Below are positions 9,404 to 19,320 of a stretch of 64,000 nt of DNA, one piece after another; position 1 is the first letter of the stretch, and each line of letters begins with the position of its first letter. Origin of the DNA: Thereva unica (taxonomy: Eukaryota > Arthropoda > Insecta > Diptera > Therevidae); assembly GCA_949987705.1 (NCBI GenBank), contig OX465281.1, positions 179,860,916 through 179,924,915 of the forward strand, given 5' to 3'. The translations under genes were made by a program, and so were the position numbers. The notes under the pieces are model-generated. The model saw only the letters and a program-made list of their open reading frames with translations. It did no database searches and was not told where the DNA came from.

Positions 9404-12400
9404 ATGTCACTAAAAGACGTGGAAGAAATCCCGCGGGTTTCGGGAAATAACAATTCAACAGCGTTCGCAATCGGCAGTGTGGAAATATATACAGCTACCA
9501 CTTCCTGGACTAGCTATATGGAACGTTTGGAGTTATATTTTGAAGCTAACGGCATTACGGAGGCAAGCAGAAAGAAAGCAATCCTGCTGACGGTGGTTGG
9601 AGGAGAAACATACGAGTTGCTGCGATCTCTGGCTACCCCAAAAGCTCCGAAAGATCTACTGTATAAAGAAATCATTGGAATACTGAAAAATCATTTTCAT
9701 CCAAAGCCTAATGAAATAATTCAAAGTTATAGGTTTTACAAAAGACATCAGCTGGATAGTGAGCCGGTAGTAAACTTTGTGGCAGATTTACAAAAAATCA
9801 GTGAACATTTCGAATTTGCGGAATTGGACAAAATGCTAAGAGATCAGCTTGTAATTGGGATAAAAGATCAAAGCGTTCAAAAAAAATTATTTGCAGAACA
9901 GAATCTGACCTTCAAAAGGGCATTGGAAATAGCTACAGCATCAGAAGCGGCTAGCAGTAATGTGCAACAACTTCGTGCAGATACAGACACACTTAGAAAG
10001 GCACAACACAACGATATTTTTACGGTAAGAAAACACAAATACACCGATAAACTGGTCCCCAAAAAAATTTCTAAAACAAAATACGAAGCCGATCAATGTT
10101 ACCGTTGTTTAGAAATCCATAACCCTTCATGTTGCAAGTTCCGCAATGCAATTTGTTCATATTGTAAGAGAAAGGGGCATATCGTCAAGGCTTGCTGGAA
10201 AAGAGTGGAAAAAAATAAAAAACAAGGACCGAAACATTCCTTAAATAGTGTCGACAGCGATATTGCATATTCTGTTTTTGACATTAATACGGTAGTGCCA
10301 GAAACTACAATGTCGCCGAAAGTAATGGTGAATATTTCGCTGAATGGTGTAATTGTGCAGATGGAGGTGGATTCGGGTGCGTCAGTTTCGATAATTTCAG
10401 AAATGGTTTGGAATAATATAAACAGATGTAAAAAAAAGTTAGAACCAAGCAATATTGGTCTGCAGACGTGGTTAAAAGAACCGTTAAACGTTCTCGGTGA
10501 AGCCCGGATAAAGGTGTTATTTAAAAACATCAACATAATGCTGCCTTTATTAGTTGTCAAAGGAGATGGTAATAGCCTGTTGGGTAGAAGTTGGTTCGCT
10601 CCCTTAGGTATCAGAGTGGACGGAATTAATTCAATTAATAGTGAAGTTACTGATATGGAATTTCAAAAACTAAAACATATATTTTCAGATGTTTTTTGCG
10701 ATAATTTAGGCGCTTATGCAGGTCATCCAGTCACACTCGAAGTAAAAGCTGACGTTAAACCAGTTTTTCTTAAACATCGCCAAGTACCTTTTGCGCTGAA
10801 ACCCGCTGTGGAAGAAGAAATTGATAAGCTAGTACAGCAAGGTATATTTGAACCGACAGAGTTTACAGATTGGGCCACGCCTTTAGTTGTAGTCCGTAAA
10901 ACAGATGGATCGATAAGATTATGTGGTGATTACCGTAGTACGGTGAATAAGTTTATAAGGGAAGGTACTTATGCTTTACCCACAATTAATGAAATTTTTG
11001 CAGCTATAGCTCCAGCTAAGTTTTTTGCTAAATTAGATTTGAAGCAAGCCTACCAACAACTTGTTGTCGATGATGAAGCGGCACACATACTAACAGTCAA
11101 TACGCATAAAGGTCTGTTCAAAGTAAGACGCTTAGCTTTCGGGATTAAGTCGGCAGCAGGAATTTTTCAGCGCTGCATAGACAATATCCTAAAGGGTCTG
11201 TCGGGCGTTGCTGCTTATTTGGATGATATTTACATATCAGCAGATGAAAAACAACAATTATATAGCCGATTATTTGAAGTTTTGCGGCGATTGCAGCAAT
11301 ACAAATTAACTGTGAGACAAGATAAGTGTCAATTTCCATTAACGGAAATAGAATGTTTAGGATTTAAATTAAATTGCAACGGCATTTCGCCATCGCTTAA
11401 ACGAATTCAAGCCATTAATCATGTACCGGTTCCCCAAAATAAGCAGGAATTACAAGCATTTTTAGGAATGATAAATTTTTACAATCGATTTCTAAAAGAT
11501 AAGGCTTCTGTAGCCGAAGAATTACACAGACTTTTGGAGAATAACAAACAGTTTATTTGGAATAAAAAATGTGAAAGAGCTTTTAACGAACTGAAGAAGG
11601 CGCTAACATCTATACCAGTGTTGACACATTTTGATAAAGAGAAACCAGTCGTGTTAGCCTGTGACGCCTCATCCTATGGTGTAGGGGCTGTTCTATCATA
11701 CAAAATTGACGGAGAAGAAAAGCCGATTGCGTATGCTTCGAGGACGCTGAGTACGAGTGAAAGAAATTATGGTCAGTTTGATAAAGAAGCCTTAGCAATA
11801 ATCTTTGGCGTCAAGCATTTCCATCAATATCTAGCAAACAGGCCATTTACGATCATAACAGATCATAGACCGTTATTAGGCATATTCGATGTGAATAAAA
11901 GTATCCCGATAATAATTTCGCCGAGAATGAAAAGGTGGTGTTTAATATTAAGCGCTTATGACTACTGCCTGGAATACAGAGCTGGTAAAGAACATGGGAA
12001 TGCAGACTGTTTAAGTAGATTACCATTGCAAGCACGAGTGGAGGAATCAAACACGATAGGCGATATTTTGCTACTAGAAGGAGTTACAGACCCACCAGTG
12101 AGTCACAATAAAATAAAACAAAAAACCGACAAGGATCCGATACTGAGCAGGGTCATGCGTTTTCTACGCCACGGTTGGCCGTCACCTACACAGAAACTGC
12201 AACCAGAATTTGAGACTTTTCGTAGTAAGAAGGAAGAACTATCAATACATGAAGGATGTCTACTGTGGGGAAGTCGTGTAGTGGTACCCAATAGTTTGAG
12301 AGATAGAGTAATGCAATTCCTACACGCTAATCACCCAGGTATGTCAACGATGAAAGCAATCGCAAGAAGCTATGTGTGGTGGCCCAATATCGACAGTAAC

Positions 12401-13015
12401 ATAGAGGAGTTTGTTAAGCTTTGTAAGAAGTGCCAGCAGCAAAGAAGAGACCCGCCGAAAGCTCCACTACAGGATAATAGGAATCCAGAAATTCCATGGT
12501 CGAAGCTACACATGGACTTTGCCGGGCCGTTTAGAAATAACAACTTCCTGATTGTTGTGGATGCATACTCCAAATGGGTAGAGGTATGTGTTGTAAATTC
12601 GCAGTCATCCGCAGAGACCATAAAACATCTCAGAAAACTATTTGCAACGCATGGCATCCCCGACCTGGTTGTTTCAGACAATGGAAGAGCGTTTGTGTCA
12701 GAGGAAATTCAGAGGTTCTTCAGCGGAAACGGTATCCAATATCGATACATAGCACCTTACCACCCCTCGAGCAATGGGCAGGCTGAGAGAATGGTTGGAT
12801 ACGCAAAACAAGTCCTGAAATCTTTGGAGGAAGGTGACATCAACGTCCAAGTCGCAAGGTTTATGTTCCGACAACATACCTCACCACATTCCACTACAAA
12901 GAAGACGCCAGCAGAGATGTTTATGGGTCGCAAAATCAAAACAGCGTTGGATTTACTGCATCCTGACAAAGCTACAAGAAGTGGACAAGAAGAAGATTTT
13001 GATGAAGCGATATAA
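9404..13015 (+). CDS. mag-type gag-pol polyprotein
   Basis: One 1,203-residue frame carries gag and pol without a frameshift between them. Gag ends in zinc knuckles near residues 235-265 (CYRC and CSYCKRKGHIVKAC). The aspartic protease active site is VDSGASVSII near 322. Reverse transcriptase shows LCGDYR near 505, KLDLKQAYQQL and the catalytic YLDD near 604. RNase H shows LACDASSYGVGAV near 752 and TDHRPL near 819. Integrase has an HHCC zinc head near 973-1010, then HMDFAGP (1036), VSDNG (1090) and NGQAERM (1124) for the D, D and E residues. The ATG at 9404 is 20 bases after the primer site and is the natural start. The frame stops at 13013, within the integrase C-terminal region. Confidence 0.95.
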   Translation: MSLKDVEEIPRVSGNNNSTAFAIGSVEIYTATTSWTSYMERLELYFEANGITEASRKKAILLTVVGGETYELLRSLATPKAPKDLLYKEIIGILKNHFHPKPNEIIQSYRFYKRHQLDSEPVVNFVADLQKISEHFEFAELDKMLRDQLVIGIKDQSVQKKLFAEQNLTFKRALEIATASEAASSNVQQLRADTDTLRKAQHNDIFTVRKHKYTDKLVPKKISKTKYEADQCYRCLEIHNPSCCKFRNAICSYCKRKGHIVKACWKRVEKNKKQGPKHSLNSVDSDIAYSVFDINTVVPETTMSPKVMVNISLNGVIVQMEVDSGASVSIISEMVWNNINRCKKKLEPSNIGLQTWLKEPLNVLGEARIKVLFKNINIMLPLLVVKGDGNSLLGRSWFAPLGIRVDGINSINSEVTDMEFQKLKHIFSDVFCDNLGAYAGHPVTLEVKADVKPVFLKHRQVPFALKPAVEEEIDKLVQQGIFEPTEFTDWATPLVVVRKTDGSIRLCGDYRSTVNKFIREGTYALPTINEIFAAIAPAKFFAKLDLKQAYQQLVVDDEAAHILTVNTHKGLFKVRRLAFGIKSAAGIFQRCIDNILKGLSGVAAYLDDIYISADEKQQLYSRLFEVLRRLQQYKLTVRQDKCQFPLTEIECLGFKLNCNGISPSLKRIQAINHVPVPQNKQELQAFLGMINFYNRFLKDKASVAEELHRLLENNKQFIWNKKCERAFNELKKALTSIPVLTHFDKEKPVVLACDASSYGVGAVLSYKIDGEEKPIAYASRTLSTSERNYGQFDKEALAIIFGVKHFHQYLANRPFTIITDHRPLLGIFDVNKSIPIIISPRMKRWCLILSAYDYCLEYRAGKEHGNADCLSRLPLQARVEESNTIGDILLLEGVTDPPVSHNKIKQKTDKDPILSRVMRFLRHGWPSPTQKLQPEFETFRSKKEELSIHEGCLLWGSRVVVPNSLRDRVMQFLHANHPGMSTMKAIARSYVWWPNIDSNIEEFVKLCKKCQQQRRDPPKAPLQDNRNPEIPWSKLHMDFAGPFRNNNFLIVVDAYSKWVEVCVVNSQSSAETIKHLRKLFATHGIPDLVVSDNGRAFVSEEIQRFFSGNGIQYRYIAPYHPSSNGQAERMVGYAKQVLKSLEEGDINVQVARFMFRQHTSPHSTTKKTPAEMFMGRKIKTALDLLHPDKATRSGQEEDFDEAI

Positions 13016-13387
13016 GGAAATTTGCAGTAGGTGAAAACGTGCTCGTTCGAAACTACGGCCCAGGTCCGCGCTGGATTTTAGCCAATGTCATACAGATATC
13101 CGGTCCAGTTTCATATGTATGTGAAACCAGCCAGCGAGGGACAAATAGCAAGGAGGCACGTGGATCAGATTATCAAACGATCTTATCTAGTAGACTCAGA
13201 TAAACACGCGGAACACAGGCGGCCAAATACTGAAGAGTTAAGCAGATACGTGGGACACAGGTGGCAGAATCAAGAAGGTGCAAACCTAGGTTTAGAACTC
13301 CCGACGACAGAAACAGATAACCACCAACCTAAAGTTCGTCGATCCTCAAGAGTACGGAAACAAACAGAATTTTATAAACCAGCCTAA
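13016..13387 (+). pseudogene. mag-type integrase C-terminus, out of frame
   Basis: The rest of the integrase tail follows the gag-pol stop in other frames. GENVLVRNYGPGPRWILANV (13030-13090) is readable one frame away from gag-pol. A second shift near 13115 leads to EGQIARRHVDQIIKRS and an RRSSRVRKQTEFYKP end at 13384. Two frameshifts are therefore needed to recover the usual family tail. With LTRs that differ by one base, these may be recent mutations or assembly errors in an otherwise complete element. Confidence 0.75.
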
Positions 13388-13550
13388 ATGGGGAGGACTG
13401 TTATATAGCAGCCTGGCAACACTCTCGCTTGATTTAATATTGAATTAACATAGCTGTTAAGTTTAGTCATAAGCAGGCATTGTAATGATTCAGACGTGAG
13501 AATTAATAAACGTTTTTAACTGGAAGTAATCTTTTTGCTGATATATAACA
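13386..13550 (+). repeat. Polypurine tract and 3' LTR of the mag-type element
   Basis: The purine-rich AAATGGGGAGGAC at 13386-13398 directly precedes the LTR (13399-13550). The second copy of the AATAC duplication follows at 13551. Confidence 0.9.
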
Positions 13551-13660
13551 AATACCATGAAAAAGCGTAATTAGTGGCTAGTCTCTAGGCACAACATCCC
13601 ACTAGTTATTATTTGGCAAAGAATTTGAAATTTCAAGGTGCACATGTGCGATCGGTTCCG

Positions 13661-14040
13661 TTGTTCAGTGTATATATATAGATTTTCGAGGGATATCGAA
13701 TCAGCCCACTATTTGCGGGTCCCTTTTCGTCCATCTGCCTAGAGTCATCTTATTGGGGTTGCAGTGGGTTGTCCCATTGCTCCCTTGCTTCGACTCCCCT
13801 AGTTATCGCAAGCAGCTGATTGAAGGGAGTCTGCCCCATGTCCTCCATCCAATGGAGTCCAGTTATGGCAGCCCTTTTTCTCGCCACCGCCGGACAGTGA
13901 CACACTATGTGTGTGGCCGTCTCAGGTTCCTCCAGGCACATCCGACAGGTGTCATCCTCCAGAATTCCCATTCTTTTTAGGTGATAGCTGAAACATCCGT
14001 GTCTTGTAATCAGTGCCACCAACCATCTGAGGGTGAGGGG
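13661..14040 (-). pseudogene. LOA-like LINE, 3' end: C-terminal zinc motif region
   Basis: This is the downstream part of the LINE at 25089-28351, separated from it by the Gypsy element at 14041-25088. The minus-strand frame reads RWLVALITRHGCFSYHLKRM, then CRMCLEEPETATHIVCHC, which fits the CCHC-like motif after RNase H in LINEs of the I superclade. It ends at a stop near 13750, followed by about 90 bp of 3' UTR and a short TATATATA tail abutting the BEL leader near 13660. Joining 25089 to 14040 through one AGGGG copy keeps this frame open. Confidence 0.8.
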
Positions 14041-14592
14041 TGAAATGGGGGACGTACTAATTTTTGCGTCTTCCCTCATCTCATTGCAATATATAAGTGA
14101 TATATGTATATATACTGCCAATAAAAACTTTTATTTCACATATTTTATATTAATATTATTCTTTTATTTAATACGTTTATTTAACATTTATCTATTATTA
14201 TATTTAATAGTTTTTGATTTTACTAGTTTAAGATTTTTCTATTTTTTATTATGTCACACCGAAAATTACATAACGGTTTTTAATTATACAACTTATTATA
14301 GGAGACTTCCTTATCGAATCAACTCCTAACTAATACTCTCACAAAAATTCAAAATAATTTTTAATATCACAATATTTGTGTGGCTATGTTTTTAAAATTG
14401 ATTCTGTGTACAGTGTATACATACGTGATATGACAATCCAAATTCCCCAAGTGTATTTAATAGTAGTAGTGAGAATCCAAATTGTGACGTAACCAAAAAC
14501 ACTGTGCTTAAAATTATTAGAACAGAAACTGAGTGGAACTTGAATAAAACTTATTACAACGAAACGCGTATATACAAGTAGCGACTGCTACA
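14041..14592 (-). repeat. 3' LTR of the Kabuki-type element
   Basis: It is 552 bp with TG...CA ends on either strand. A purine tract (on the minus strand AAGGGGGAGTTA) abuts it at 14593-14605. It is uninterrupted, so it is the reference for the broken copy. Confidence 0.92.
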
Positions 14593-14725
14593 TAACTCCC
14601 CCTTCAGCGCGAGCGTCCATGAATGTACTATCATACTTTATTTTAATATTTAATTACTCAAATAAAACGAAAAAAAAAATTTTAATTTTATAACCGAAAT
14701 GAAACTTTTTTCTTTGAACTTCTAG

Positions 14726-15598
14726 TTACTGGTTTTTCATTGTCTTCCTTTTTTCAATAAAGGCGGGTTTTAATCTATCAATTGATACTACCGTTATTTT
14801 TCCGTTGACGTCAATCGTGAAATTTTTTTTATTTCTCTTAATAACTTTAAAAGGACCTTCATAAGGATCCTGTAAGGATCCCCTACTTCTATCTGTCCTC
14901 AAAAACACGAATTCGCAATCTTCTAAGTCTTTTGGAACATAGAAATTTCTTCTTTGATCCCGAGAATCTGTTGGCACGATGTTCCTCATGTGATCTCGTA
15001 ATTGTTCTACTAGGTCTGTTGGATCTGATACTTGGTGTGGATCCCTCACAAAGAATTCTCCGCGGATACGTAATGTTTTACCATAAACTAATTCAGCCGG
15101 ACTACACTTAAGATCCTCCTTAACTGTTGTTCTTAAACCTAGTAATATAGCTGGTATGTGCAACAACCAATTTGGATTAGACATCTTAGCTCTAAGAGAT
15201 GCTTTTAACTGTTTGTGTAGCTTCTCCACCATTCCGTTTGATTGTGGGTGATACGCTGTTGTTCGAATCCTATGGGTTCCTAATAATTTTGAAAATTCCT
15301 CAAAAAGTTTTCCTTCAAATTGACCTCCTTGGTCCGTAGTAACTGTCAATGGAATCCCAAATCTCGGAAAATATTGCTCATATAATGTCTTGACTACTAT
15401 GCTGGCTGTAATACTCTTTAGTGGGTATACTTCCGGCCACCTGGTGAATCGATCCATTACTGTTAACAAGTATACGAATCCTTCCACCGGATGCAATGGG
15501 CCTACCAAATCTACATGGATGTGTTCAAACCTTCCCATAGGTATCTGGAATTTTTGTGAATTTTCGCTTTTTGACACGTTATACATGACTTCGCCCAT
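14726..15598 (-). CDS. Kabuki-type integrase core and C-terminus
   Basis: The 290-residue frame covers the integrase core: HVDLVGPL, TDQGGQF and SNGMVEKLH give the D, D and E residues. The C-terminal GPY/F-like module reads DPYEGPFKVIKR, followed by SIDRLKPAF. The usual zinc head lies in the preceding, different frame (15511-16194), so a frameshift near 15550 splits integrase. The frame ends 120 bp before the polypurine tract. Confidence 0.88.
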   Translation of the reverse strand: MGEVMYNVSKSENSQKFQIPMGRFEHIHVDLVGPLHPVEGFVYLLTVMDRFTRWPEVYPLKSITASIVVKTLYEQYFPRFGIPLTVTTDQGGQFEGKLFEEFSKLLGTHRIRTTAYHPQSNGMVEKLHKQLKASLRAKMSNPNWLLHIPAILLGLRTTVKEDLKCSPAELVYGKTLRIRGEFFVRDPHQVSDPTDLVEQLRDHMRNIVPTDSRDQRRNFYVPKDLEDCEFVFLRTDRSRGSLQDPYEGPFKVIKRNKKNFTIDVNGKITVVSIDRLKPAFIEKRKTMKNQ

Positions 15599-16194
15599 AA
15601 ATTAATATCAGTATTCATCCTAGGCCAAAAATATCTTCTTGTAATTAATTTCCTTGTACCTCGTATTCCTGGATGTGATAAGTTATGGATTTTGTCAAAT
15701 ACGCTTCTTCGTAATATCTCTGGTACGAATGGACGATCTCTACTAGTGGAACACTCTAACCATATTTTACTTTCTAAGAAAGGTACATCTGTTTCCACTA
15801 AAATGAATTTCGAACTTTTATTTGGGTTTTCAATCAACTGTTTTAACTCTGTATCATCCTTTTGTGCTTCTGCGATAATGCTTAAATCTATTTGTTTTTC
15901 GCTAACCGCGTCACAATTGCTATTTTCTACGGTTACCCGTGATAAAGTATCCGCTACTACATTTGATTCTCCCTTGATGTATCTTATATCGGAGGTGAAT
16001 TGGGTAACATAGTCTAATAATTGTCTTGCTTGTCTTGGACTTCTCTCCGCTTTGGTCCAAATTGCGGATGTTAAAGGTTTGTGATCCGTGAATACTGTAA
16101 ATTCACGACCTTCCAAAAAAATGTCTAAAGTGCTTAATACTTGAGTACATTGCCAAAAGCTCTCTGTCAAATGTAGAATACTTAATTTCTGCAT
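15511..16194 (-). pseudogene. Kabuki-type RNase H C-terminus and integrase zinc head (frameshifted)
   Basis: The useful part of this frame begins at about 16120 with EGREFTVFTDHKPL, the end of RNase H. It continues through the linker RQARQLLDYVTQFTSDIRYI to the integrase HHCC head (NLSHPGIRGTRKLI to CITCQKAK). It loses the integrase core by a frameshift near 15550. Its first 25 residues are out-of-frame noise. Confidence 0.82.
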
Positions 16195-16771
16195 TGTTTA
16201 ATTTTCTGGAATAAAACGCTAAAGGTTCGCTTTCATTGTTGTTAATTTGTTCCAACATTGCTCCAATCGCAATGTTTGATGCATCAACCGTCAACTTCAA
16301 AGTAGGATTCTCCGCTGGATGCACTAATAACGTTGCCGAAATAAAAGCCTTCTTCACTTTGACGAACGCGTCTTCGCATTCTTCCGTCCAGTCAAAATTT
16401 TTTAAACTCTTAGGTTTTTTAAGCTCCCTAACTAAATGTATATGAATGGGGCTTAACAACTCTGCTAATCGTGGAATGAATCTGTGAAAGTAGTTTACCA
16501 TTCCTATGAATTGTTGAATCTGCTTAATGGAAGTAGGTGAAGGGAAATCCTGGATGAATTTAATTCTATTTTCAGAAGGAAGAATCCCGTCCTTCGTAAT
16601 TTTGTGACTTAAAAATTCAATTTCATGTACACCAAAAAGACATTTCCCTGGGTTAATATTTATTCCGTATTCTTCTAAACGGCCGAACACCTGCTCTAAG
16701 TGTTTCTTGTGTTCCTCCTTATTTTTGCTTGCAACCAATATATCATCAATGTAGACAAAAACGAATTCCAA
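16103..16771 (-). pseudogene. Kabuki-type reverse transcriptase C-terminus and RNase H (frameshifted)
   Basis: The frame begins at the catalytic [10 protein letters not shown] and runs through the thumb (GMVNYFHRFIP) into RNase H (KLTVDASNIAIGAML, TFDRELLAMYSSIKHFRHFF). It is lost at about 16120, before the TDHKPL motif, which lies one frame away. Confidence 0.85.
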
Positions 16772-17706
16772 ACCAGTTCTCTATCCATAAATCGTTGGAA
16801 AGTTTGAGCAGCATTTCTAAGTCCAAAGGGCATTCGAGTAAATTGGAATAAACCGAAAGATGTAGTTATCGCTGTCTTATAGATATCTTCCTCTGCCATA
16901 AGTATGTGATGGTAAGCTCTCACTAAATCAATCTTCGAAAATATGGTACAACCATTCAAATTTAACGTAAAATTTTGAATGTGAGGAATCGGGTATCTGT
17001 CTGGAATTGTTATTGAGTTTAGTCTCCGGTAATCTCCGCATGGTCGCCAATCAGTGGAATCTTTCTTTGGAACCATGTGTAGTGCTGATGAGACTGATGA
17101 TGAAGATGTTCTGCATAAGCCTAATTTTACCATGTGCTCGAATTCTAATTTAGCGATTTTAAATTTATTAGTGTCGAGTCTTCTAGGTCTTGAAAATGGT
17201 AGTTGACCTTTAGTGGTAATAGTATGCACTATATTATGTCGTACAGGTAAATCATAGCGTGGAGGTTGAGTTAGAGAGGGAAATCTAGCTAAAACATTAC
17301 CATATTCACTATCAAAGGTACAATGCCTGGGTGAAGGAGAATCTGTTTTAATCATGATTCCATTAACTGTTAACTCGGTGTTACCATCTATTATTCTCTT
17401 ATTTTTCAGATCAACCAGCAAATTGAATTCAGAAAGAAAATCTGCGCCAATAATGGGTTTGTCGACGCTTGCTATAATGAACGGAAAAGTTAAATCTCGT
17501 CTTAATCCAAAGTCTATCTTAAGAAGTTTTTCTCCGTAAGTATGGATAATTGATCCGTTAGCTGCTGTAAGAATTAAATTTGGATTTCTCTTACATTTGC
17601 CACAATATGAATTCGGTATTACTGATAATTCCGCTCCCGTATCAATTAGAAATTTAAGTTTACTAGTTGGGATTCCCGTTACCGAAATTCGGTCACAAAA
17701 ACAATA
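16696..17706 (-). CDS. Kabuki-type protease and reverse transcriptase N-terminus
   Basis: The open frame extends upstream of the first in-frame start-like codon at 17421 to about 17706. It includes the aspartic protease motif [13 protein letters not shown] (near 17630) and the GADFLSEF loop. Reverse transcriptase motifs follow: [32 protein letters not shown] and [20 protein letters not shown]. Frame is lost near 16780, just before the IDD motif. The left part abuts the foreign segment that divides gag from pol. Confidence 0.87.
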   Translation of the reverse strand, partial: YCFCDRISVTGIPTSKLKFLIDTGAELSVIPNSYCGKCKRNPNLILTAANGSIIHTYGEKLLKIDFGLRRDLTFPFIIASVDKPIIGADFLSEFNLLVDLKNKRIIDGNTELTVNGIMIKTDSPSPRHCTFDSEYGNVLARFPSLTQPPRYDLPVRHNIVHTITTKGQLPFSRPRRLDTNKFKIAKLEFEHMVKLGLCRTSSSSVSSALHMVPKKDSTDWRPCGDYRRLNSITIPDRYPIPHIQNFTLNLNGCTIFSKIDLVRAYHHILMAEEDIYKTAITTSFGLFQFTRMPFGLRNAAQTFQRFMDRELVWNSFLSTLMIYWLQAKIRRNTRNT

Positions 17707-17905
17707 AATATATAAAATTCACGATTTGTTCGATTTTAAATTCAATTTAAATATTTTTATTTAAAAAAAAAATTATTCGCAACATTTCCATTGTCGCTCC
17801 AGAGCATCTAAAATTTCCCAGGATTTTTTAATCGCATCCATGACGTCTTGCTTGGCTATGTGGTAAAATGATAAATGACATTTACAGTGTCATTTGACAA
17901 ATTAC

Positions 17906-18196
17906 TTTCTTTCTTTCTTTGTGCCCCTTTAATCCCTCATGGGACATAGGGCGGAAACAGTTGCCCTCCAGCGGACTCTGTTTTGCGCGACAGCTCTCAG
18001 CTCTGACCAGGATCTCCCAGTTGTTGCGGCCTCTGCTAGTAGGGTCCTCCTCCACGTTGTTCTAGGTCTTCCAACTCGACGGGATCCTTGCGGGTTCCAG
18101 TCAAGGGCCTGTTTGGCTAGGTTTTCGTTATCGCGTCGCAAGGTGTGGCCAACCCAATTCCATTTCCTTCGCCTGATTTGGTCGTCTATCCTTTCT
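17906..18196 (-). mobile_element. 5'-truncated LINE, 3' end only (RTE/CR1-like tail)
   Basis: The minus strand encodes the very end of a LINE ORF2: WNWVGHTLRRDNENL, then RRVGRPRTTWRRTL and RVRWRATVSALCP with a stop at about 17929. A (GAAA)n tail, TTTCTTTCTTTC on the plus strand, follows. The insert is bounded by CAAATTAC at 17898-17905 and 18197-18204, an 8-bp duplication typical of LINE insertion. It is about 290 bp long and lies within the Helitron-protein fragment. Confidence 0.82.
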
Positions 18197-18720
18197 CAAA
18201 TTACACTCAGAACTAATCATTGCAAAGGCAGCATTATACGAACGAATATTTGCAAAAAAAAATTTAGAACGATTTTTAATACCACTTTCATTCGAAGTTA
18301 ATCCTTCAAAAAAATTATTGAAAAAGTAATTTTGAGAAAGTGGAGGTAGATTAACTTTGCCTTTATGACAACACAAAGAAAATGCCTCAGTATTACGTAA
18401 AGCTACTTCAGTCAGAAAATGTTTGGCACGACAAAAATGACAACTCATAATAAAAGAACCACACGAAACGAATCAAAATTAACCGGAATAACATTCAAAG
18501 CACATTTAAAAGAATCAGTCAAAATTTCTAAAGGTGCAACACCATCAACAAACATTTCATTATGAAATGCATCAACATTCATTTCATTCACACCATTATT
18601 CAATTCATTATTTGCAACATTCATTTCATTAACACTACGTAAATTTCTAACGCGACTTCTAGTATTTTCGCGAAGCGATCTAAAATCGACATTCGAGTGT
18701 CCCCGTCGTTGTCTTGGCAT
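18197..18720 (-). pseudogene. Helitron replicase N-terminal fragment (frameshifted)
   Basis: The minus strand encodes the start of a Helitron Rep/helicase protein. An arginine-rich start (MPRQRRGHSN at 18720) is followed, after a frameshift near 18445, by MSCHFCRAKHFLTEV, FSLCCHKGKVNLPPL and FFFANIRSYNAAFAMIS. The CxxC...CC pattern and NIRSYN segment are characteristic of the region before the HUH nuclease. The frame is cut by the LINE insertion at 18196 and does not reappear intact at 17710-17897. No HUH or helicase motifs are present. Confidence 0.75.
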
Positions 18721-19320
18721 TTTGAAAAGAAAACGCGGAAAAAACGTAAGTACTCACCGATAAATTGCACTCAAAATTCGCAGTTAACTGTTTGGAATGA
18801 CAAAAATACAACTCAGATTCCGAGAACTATACGAAAACGAATAAAAATTACGCACAATAACATTCAAAACACACTTAAATGAATTAATTAAAATTTCTAA
18901 AGGCATTCGCCAAAAAACGAACGGCCGCCCCTTACACCATACAACTCAAATACTATACGCAAAAGAGTATAAAAAAATGCACGCACAAAGTGACCGAGTT
19001 TTTTTATGTCAGTTATGCCGCCAAAAATCTACACAAACGCTTGTTTTTCTCTGTTTCTCATTTCCTCAAACTGAACTCGGCATTTGTGTCAATCGTAGGC
19101 TACTCAGCTCTACGTTGATGCTCACAAAAAATTCAAATTTTCCAACGGCTTTTTAAAATCCGAAAAATTAAAATCGCTATAACTTTTTTATTCGTGAATC
19201 GATTTCGTTGAAATTCTTTATTACAAAACTATGCCATAAAAAGAACATTTTTTGAAAATTTAAACGAAATCGGTCCACGAACAAAAAAGCCTTAGCGTGT
19301 ACAAACTTTCTGTTTGCCTA
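18721..19320. other. Non-coding remainder of the foreign segment between gag and pol
   Basis: Part of 18797-18902 resembles 18436-18540 (shared ATAACATTCAAA and AAAATTTCTAAAGG), a diverged internal duplication of the Helitron fragment. The rest is AT-rich with no recognised feature. Neither a CTAG nor a TC terminus could be placed at its borders. Confidence 0.5.

Larger units (their letters stand above)
9219..13550 (+). mobile_element. mag-type Ty3/Gypsy LTR retrotransposon, full length
   Basis: It is 4,332 bp long with 152-bp LTRs at 9219-9370 and 13399-13550, both beginning TGTTATATAGCAGCC and ending ATATATAACA. Both flanks carry AATAC (9214-9218 and 13551-13555). The LTRs differ by a single base (GACGTGTGAA versus GACGTGAGAA), so the insertion is recent. 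It lies inside repeat R. It encodes one long gag-pol frame with damage only near the 3' end. Confidence 0.93.
7938..13605 (+). repeat. Dispersed repeat family R, copy 1 (1.33 kb plus a nested mag element)
   Basis: Its ends AGCTTTTTCAAAA and CCCACTAG are defined by three copies (also 32772-34393 and, inverted, 46396-47770). The copies are about 1.33-1.38 kb once nested insertions are removed. Each sits within a run of T (left flank TTTT, right flank TT or TTT), consistent with insertion between two T residues. The AGCT-end can fold on itself (AGCTTTTT paired with AAAAAGCT). A run of G lies at about 8331-8341. No protein-coding frame is seen. A rolling-circle (Helentron-derived) origin is possible but unproven. 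Confidence 0.75.
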
